A stretch of DNA of 36,180 nucleotides, taken from positions 1 through 36,180 of the forward strand of contig JADFHF010000037.1 of assembly GCA_022567305.1 (NCBI GenBank), written 5' to 3'. Every line of letters starts with the position of its first letter. The stretch's first letter is position 1. Source of the DNA: Bacteroidota bacterium (lineage in GTDB: Bacteria; Bacteroidota; Rhodothermia; Rhodothermales; UBA10348). Below the pieces are notes generated by a model. That model made no database searches and was not told the origin of the DNA. It worked only from the letters and a program-made list of their open reading frames with translations. This document shows, piece after piece, positions 33,459 to 36,180 of this stretch. The position numbers and the translations under genes are program-made.

Positions 33459-36180
33459 AAGTTCTCACCACAAACGTTTTTATAGGGCCAAACCTCTACG
33501 CGCACTTTCCTGTAATTCGGCACGTCCTGGATCTTGGAATACTTGAGGAATGGCCAACGGCCAGGCTCGGAGAAGGGTTTATTGATTCACTCATCGAAGC
33601 ATTACCGGGTCTGCAGGAACACGGTTGCTCCTACGGTGAACCAGGCGGATTCATTCGCCGCATGCGCGAGGACGAAGGCACCTGGCTGGGGCATGTTCTT
33701 GAACATGTCGCCATCGAACTGCAGAACGAGGCCGGTTCAGATGTGACTTTCGGAAGGACCCGTTCGACCGGTAATCCGGGCGAATATAACGTGGTCTTCC
33801 AGTACAAGCAGCGTGATGTAGGTCTGGAAGCTTCCCGTCTTGGCCGGCAGCTCATCCTGAATCTGCTTCCTGAAGAAGTCCAGAATCAGCTGGATGATAA
33901 ACTAGAAAAAGACTTCGATTTCGAAGACGAGAAAACGTCGTTCATCCGCTTCGCCCAGCGCAAGGAATTCGGTCCGAGTACGCAGTCGCTGATCGATGCA
34001 GCGGAAGAGCGCGGAATCCCCTGGCTTCGCCTTAATAAGTACAGCCTCGTACAGTTCGGCCACGGCAAATTCCAGAAACGGATCCAAGCTACGATCACGA
34101 GTGAGACGCGTCATATTGGGGTCGAAATCGCATGTGACAAAGAAGACACGCACCACCTGTTGAACGATCTGGGTCTTCCGGTCCCTCAGCAGGAGATGGT
34201 CTACAGCGAACGACAGGCCGTTCGTATGGCGAGCAAACTCGGCTACCCGGTCGTCCTGAAACCACTGAACGCCAATCACGGCCGCGGCGTCTCCATCAAC
34301 CTCATGACAGACGAAGAAGTGGCTACGGCGTTCGCGTTTGCTCTCGAGGAAGGTACCAGCCGTGCCGTGCTCGTCGAGAGCTTCATCACAGGATTCGATC
34401 ACAGGATGCTGGTTGTGGATGGGAAACTAGTAGCCGTAGCGAAGCGCGTGCCCGGTCACGTTGTAGGTGATGGCAAGCGCACGATCGCCGAACTCGTTGA
34501 CATTGTAAACGACGATCCTCGACGCGGTATCGGCCACGAGAAGGTCCTGACCCGCCTGGAGTTCGACCAAAAAGCCATGGAGCATTTGGACGAAGCAGGA
34601 TATACCAAGGAATCTGTTCTCCAAAAGGATGAGATCCTCCACCTCCGCTCTACAGCCAACCTGTCGACGGGCGGCACGGCCATCGACCTGACCGATGTCG
34701 TCCACCCGGATAACCGTACCATGGCAGTCCGCGCCATTTCTGCCATCGGTCTCGACGTGGGCGGTGTGGACTTCCTGACAGACGACATTTCACAGTCGTA
34801 CAAAGACATCGGCGGTGCAATCGTGGAAATAAATGCGGCGCCGGGATTCCGTATGCACGTGGCGCCATCCGAAGGCAAGCCACGCGATGTGGCGGGCGCT
34901 GTCATGGACATGCTCTTTCCTCCCGAAACGCCCCGTCGCATTCCGATTGCCAGCATCACGGGGACAAACGGCAAGACCACGACCAGCCGCATGCTCTCGC
35001 ACATCATGAAAGGTGTCGGGCATACGGTTGGCATGACGTCGACAGACGGAGTGTACATCGACGGACACCTCAGCGTAAAGGGCGACATGACCGGACCCGT
35101 ATCTGCGCGGATCGTACTTCGCGATCCGTCTGTGGATATGGCGGTTCTGGAAACCGCCCGCGGCGGACTCGTAAAGCGCGGTCTCGGGTACAACAAATCA
35201 AATGTTGCCGCCTGCCTAAACATAGCGGCCGATCATCTGGGTATTCGGGGAATCGATACGCTGGAACAGCTTGCTGAACTCAAACGAATCGTCGTGGAAG
35301 TCGCGCAGGACGTCGCCGTCTTGAATGCGGACGATGAACTGTGCCTCAAGATGGCGGACTACACCCAGGCCAAGCGCATCTGCTACTTCACCCTCAACCC
35401 GAATCACGAGCTGGTTCGTGAGCACATTCGCGCAGGAGGCCTGGCATGCGTGCTCGAGCAGGGCATCAACGGCCATATGATTACTCTCTTTGATGGAGGG
35501 GCGCATATTCCACTGTTGTGGACACACCTCGTTCCGGCCACGTTGGAAGGAAAAGCCCTTCACAACGTACAAATTGCCATGTGTGCATCGGCGATGGCCT
35601 ACAGCCTTGGGGCATCGCTCGAAGACATCCGCCATGGACTGAGGACCTTCGATACGTCCTTTTTTCAGACTCCAGGCCGCATGAACGTATTCGACGAACA
35701 CCCCTTTAAAGTCATTCTCGACTACGCCCACAATCCGGCTGCCGTCGAAGCGATGTGCAAAACCGCGGCCCAGCTCAGCGTGAACGGCCGACGCATTTCG
35801 GTGCTGGCTGCGCCGGGGGACCGTCGAGACCAGGACATCGATGAAATCGGGCGCCTCGCTGCCGGCAATTTCGACATCTATCTGTGTAAGGCAGACGATG
35901 ATCGCCGGGGCCGCGACTTCGACGAGGTACCACAGCGCATCAAAGCTGCACTGGTTGAGGCCGGCGTCTCGGAAGACGCCATCGAAGTCATTCCCGACGA
36001 ACAGGTCTGTATCGACCACGCTCTACATATGGCCGAATCCGGAGATCTGGTGCTCATCTTCGGCGATAACACCACCCGATGTTGGAAACAGATTATCGAT
36101 TTCGATTCGGAAGTCGAGCCGGTCAAAGCAGGTGCAATCACAGCTTCAGACGTCGCCGATCTTCCGGACCTCGGCGACTA
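33455..36180 (+). CDS. cphA: Cyanophycin synthetase (3' end at window edge)
   Basis: ATP-dependent synthesis of cyanophycin from Asp and Arg. ATG at 33455 overlaps the cphB stop by four bases. The frame stays open for 908 codons to 36178; the last two bases, TA, may begin the stop codon, which would fit the usual length. Domains: N-terminal (~1-160), ATP-grasp (~220-480, NANHGRGVSIN, EINAAPGFRMH), and Mur-ligase-like (GTNGKTTTSRM from G503, ETARGGLVKRG, NIAADHLG, LDYAHNPAA from ~755). All three are intact. It makes a nitrogen/carbon store that cphB and iadA break down. Confidence 0.94.
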   Translation, partial: MKVLTTNVFIGPNLYAHFPVIRHVLDLGILEEWPTARLGEGFIDSLIEALPGLQEHGCSYGEPGGFIRRMREDEGTWLGHVLEHVAIELQNEAGSDVTFGRTRSTGNPGEYNVVFQYKQRDVGLEASRLGRQLILNLLPEEVQNQLDDKLEKDFDFEDEKTSFIRFAQRKEFGPSTQSLIDAAEERGIPWLRLNKYSLVQFGHGKFQKRIQATITSETRHIGVEIACDKEDTHHLLNDLGLPVPQQEMVYSERQAVRMASKLGYPVVLKPLNANHGRGVSINLMTDEEVATAFAFALEEGTSRAVLVESFITGFDHRMLVVDGKLVAVAKRVPGHVVGDGKRTIAELVDIVNDDPRRGIGHEKVLTRLEFDQKAMEHLDEAGYTKESVLQKDEILHLRSTANLSTGGTAIDLTDVVHPDNRTMAVRAISAIGLDVGGVDFLTDDISQSYKDIGGAIVEINAAPGFRMHVAPSEGKPRDVAGAVMDMLFPPETPRRIPIASITGTNGKTTTSRMLSHIMKGVGHTVGMTSTDGVYIDGHLSVKGDMTGPVSARIVLRDPSVDMAVLETARGGLVKRGLGYNKSNVAACLNIAADHLGIRGIDTLEQLAELKRIVVEVAQDVAVLNADDELCLKMADYTQAKRICYFTLNPNHELVREHIRAGGLACVLEQGINGHMITLFDGGAHIPLLWTHLVPATLEGKALHNVQIAMCASAMAYSLGASLEDIRHGLRTFDTSFFQTPGRMNVFDEHPFKVILDYAHNPAAVEAMCKTAAQLSVNGRRISVLAAPGDRRDQDIDEIGRLAAGNFDIYLCKADDDRRGRDFDEVPQRIKAALVEAGVSEDAIEVIPDEQVCIDHALHMAESGDLVLIFGDNTTRCWKQIIDFDSEVEPVKAGAITASDVADLPDLGD

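Noticed and set aside
1-36180. CRISPR arrays, tRNA, rRNA and intact transposases
   Set aside because: Looked for on both strands; no regular direct repeats with spacers, no cloverleaf-like genes, and no DDE or tyrosine recombinase motifs seen.

Overview
The window looks like chromosomal DNA of a Rhodothermota/Bacteroidota-type marine or halophilic bacterium (moderate confidence). The reasons are Ser/Thr kinases with TPR and TonB-like parts, a two-component-propeller hybrid sensor, lipoproteins with short lipoboxes, weak Shine-Dalgarno sites, mid-50s GC, and an iadA-cphB-cphA cyanophycin cluster. No rRNA, tRNA, CRISPR array or intact insertion sequence was seen.

Layout. (1) 1-5.0 kb is a defence/toxin-antitoxin-like accessory zone: the C-terminal end of a HipA-type kinase, a fragment of a DUF2779 gene, a nucleotidyltransferase plus winged-helix pair, an intact DUF2779 nuclease-like gene, and a conserved FINCPFD-type gene broken by one amber codon. 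(2) 5.5-12.6 kb, minus strand, is a galactose-type sugar module: galactokinase, a secreted lipoprotein glycosidase with two discoidin domains, a sodium/sugar symporter and a lipoprotein aldose 1-epimerase. galT is absent. (3) 12.8-19.3 kb holds two unusual Ser/Thr kinases on the minus strand: kinase-TM-TPR-TonB C-terminal domain, and kinase-NACHT-multi-TM. Beginnings of at least three further kinase genes survive as remnants at 16.0, 21.6 and 23.9 kb, some with the same upstream leader. (4) 19.5-23.3 kb carries small metabolic or membrane genes: an NmrA-like oxidoreductase with DUF1772 (apparently acquired, GC-rich), a DUF2652 cyclase-like protein, an HXXEE membrane protein and a second NAD(P)-binding protein. 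(5) 23.4-25.4 kb is a decay zone: a zinc-ribbon gene with a 1-nt frameshift, a kinase remnant, a HigA remnant, and a secreted-protein gene with a frameshift and an amber codon. (6) 25.5-30.6 kb has a cupin, a small lipoprotein and a sensor kinase/response-regulator operon. (7) 30.8-31.0 kb has a second DUF2779 fragment that continues, almost base for base, where the fragment at 0.4 kb stops. (8) 31.4 kb to the end is the cyanophycin operon iadA-cphB-cphA. cphA is complete or nearly so, because the window ends two bases into its next codon.

The most interesting signals are the two kinase fusions (TonB and NACHT), the family of decayed kinase starts with a shared leader, and the split DUF2779 copy flanking about 30 kb. 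Many lesions are single-base, so sequencing error must be excluded before calling true decay.
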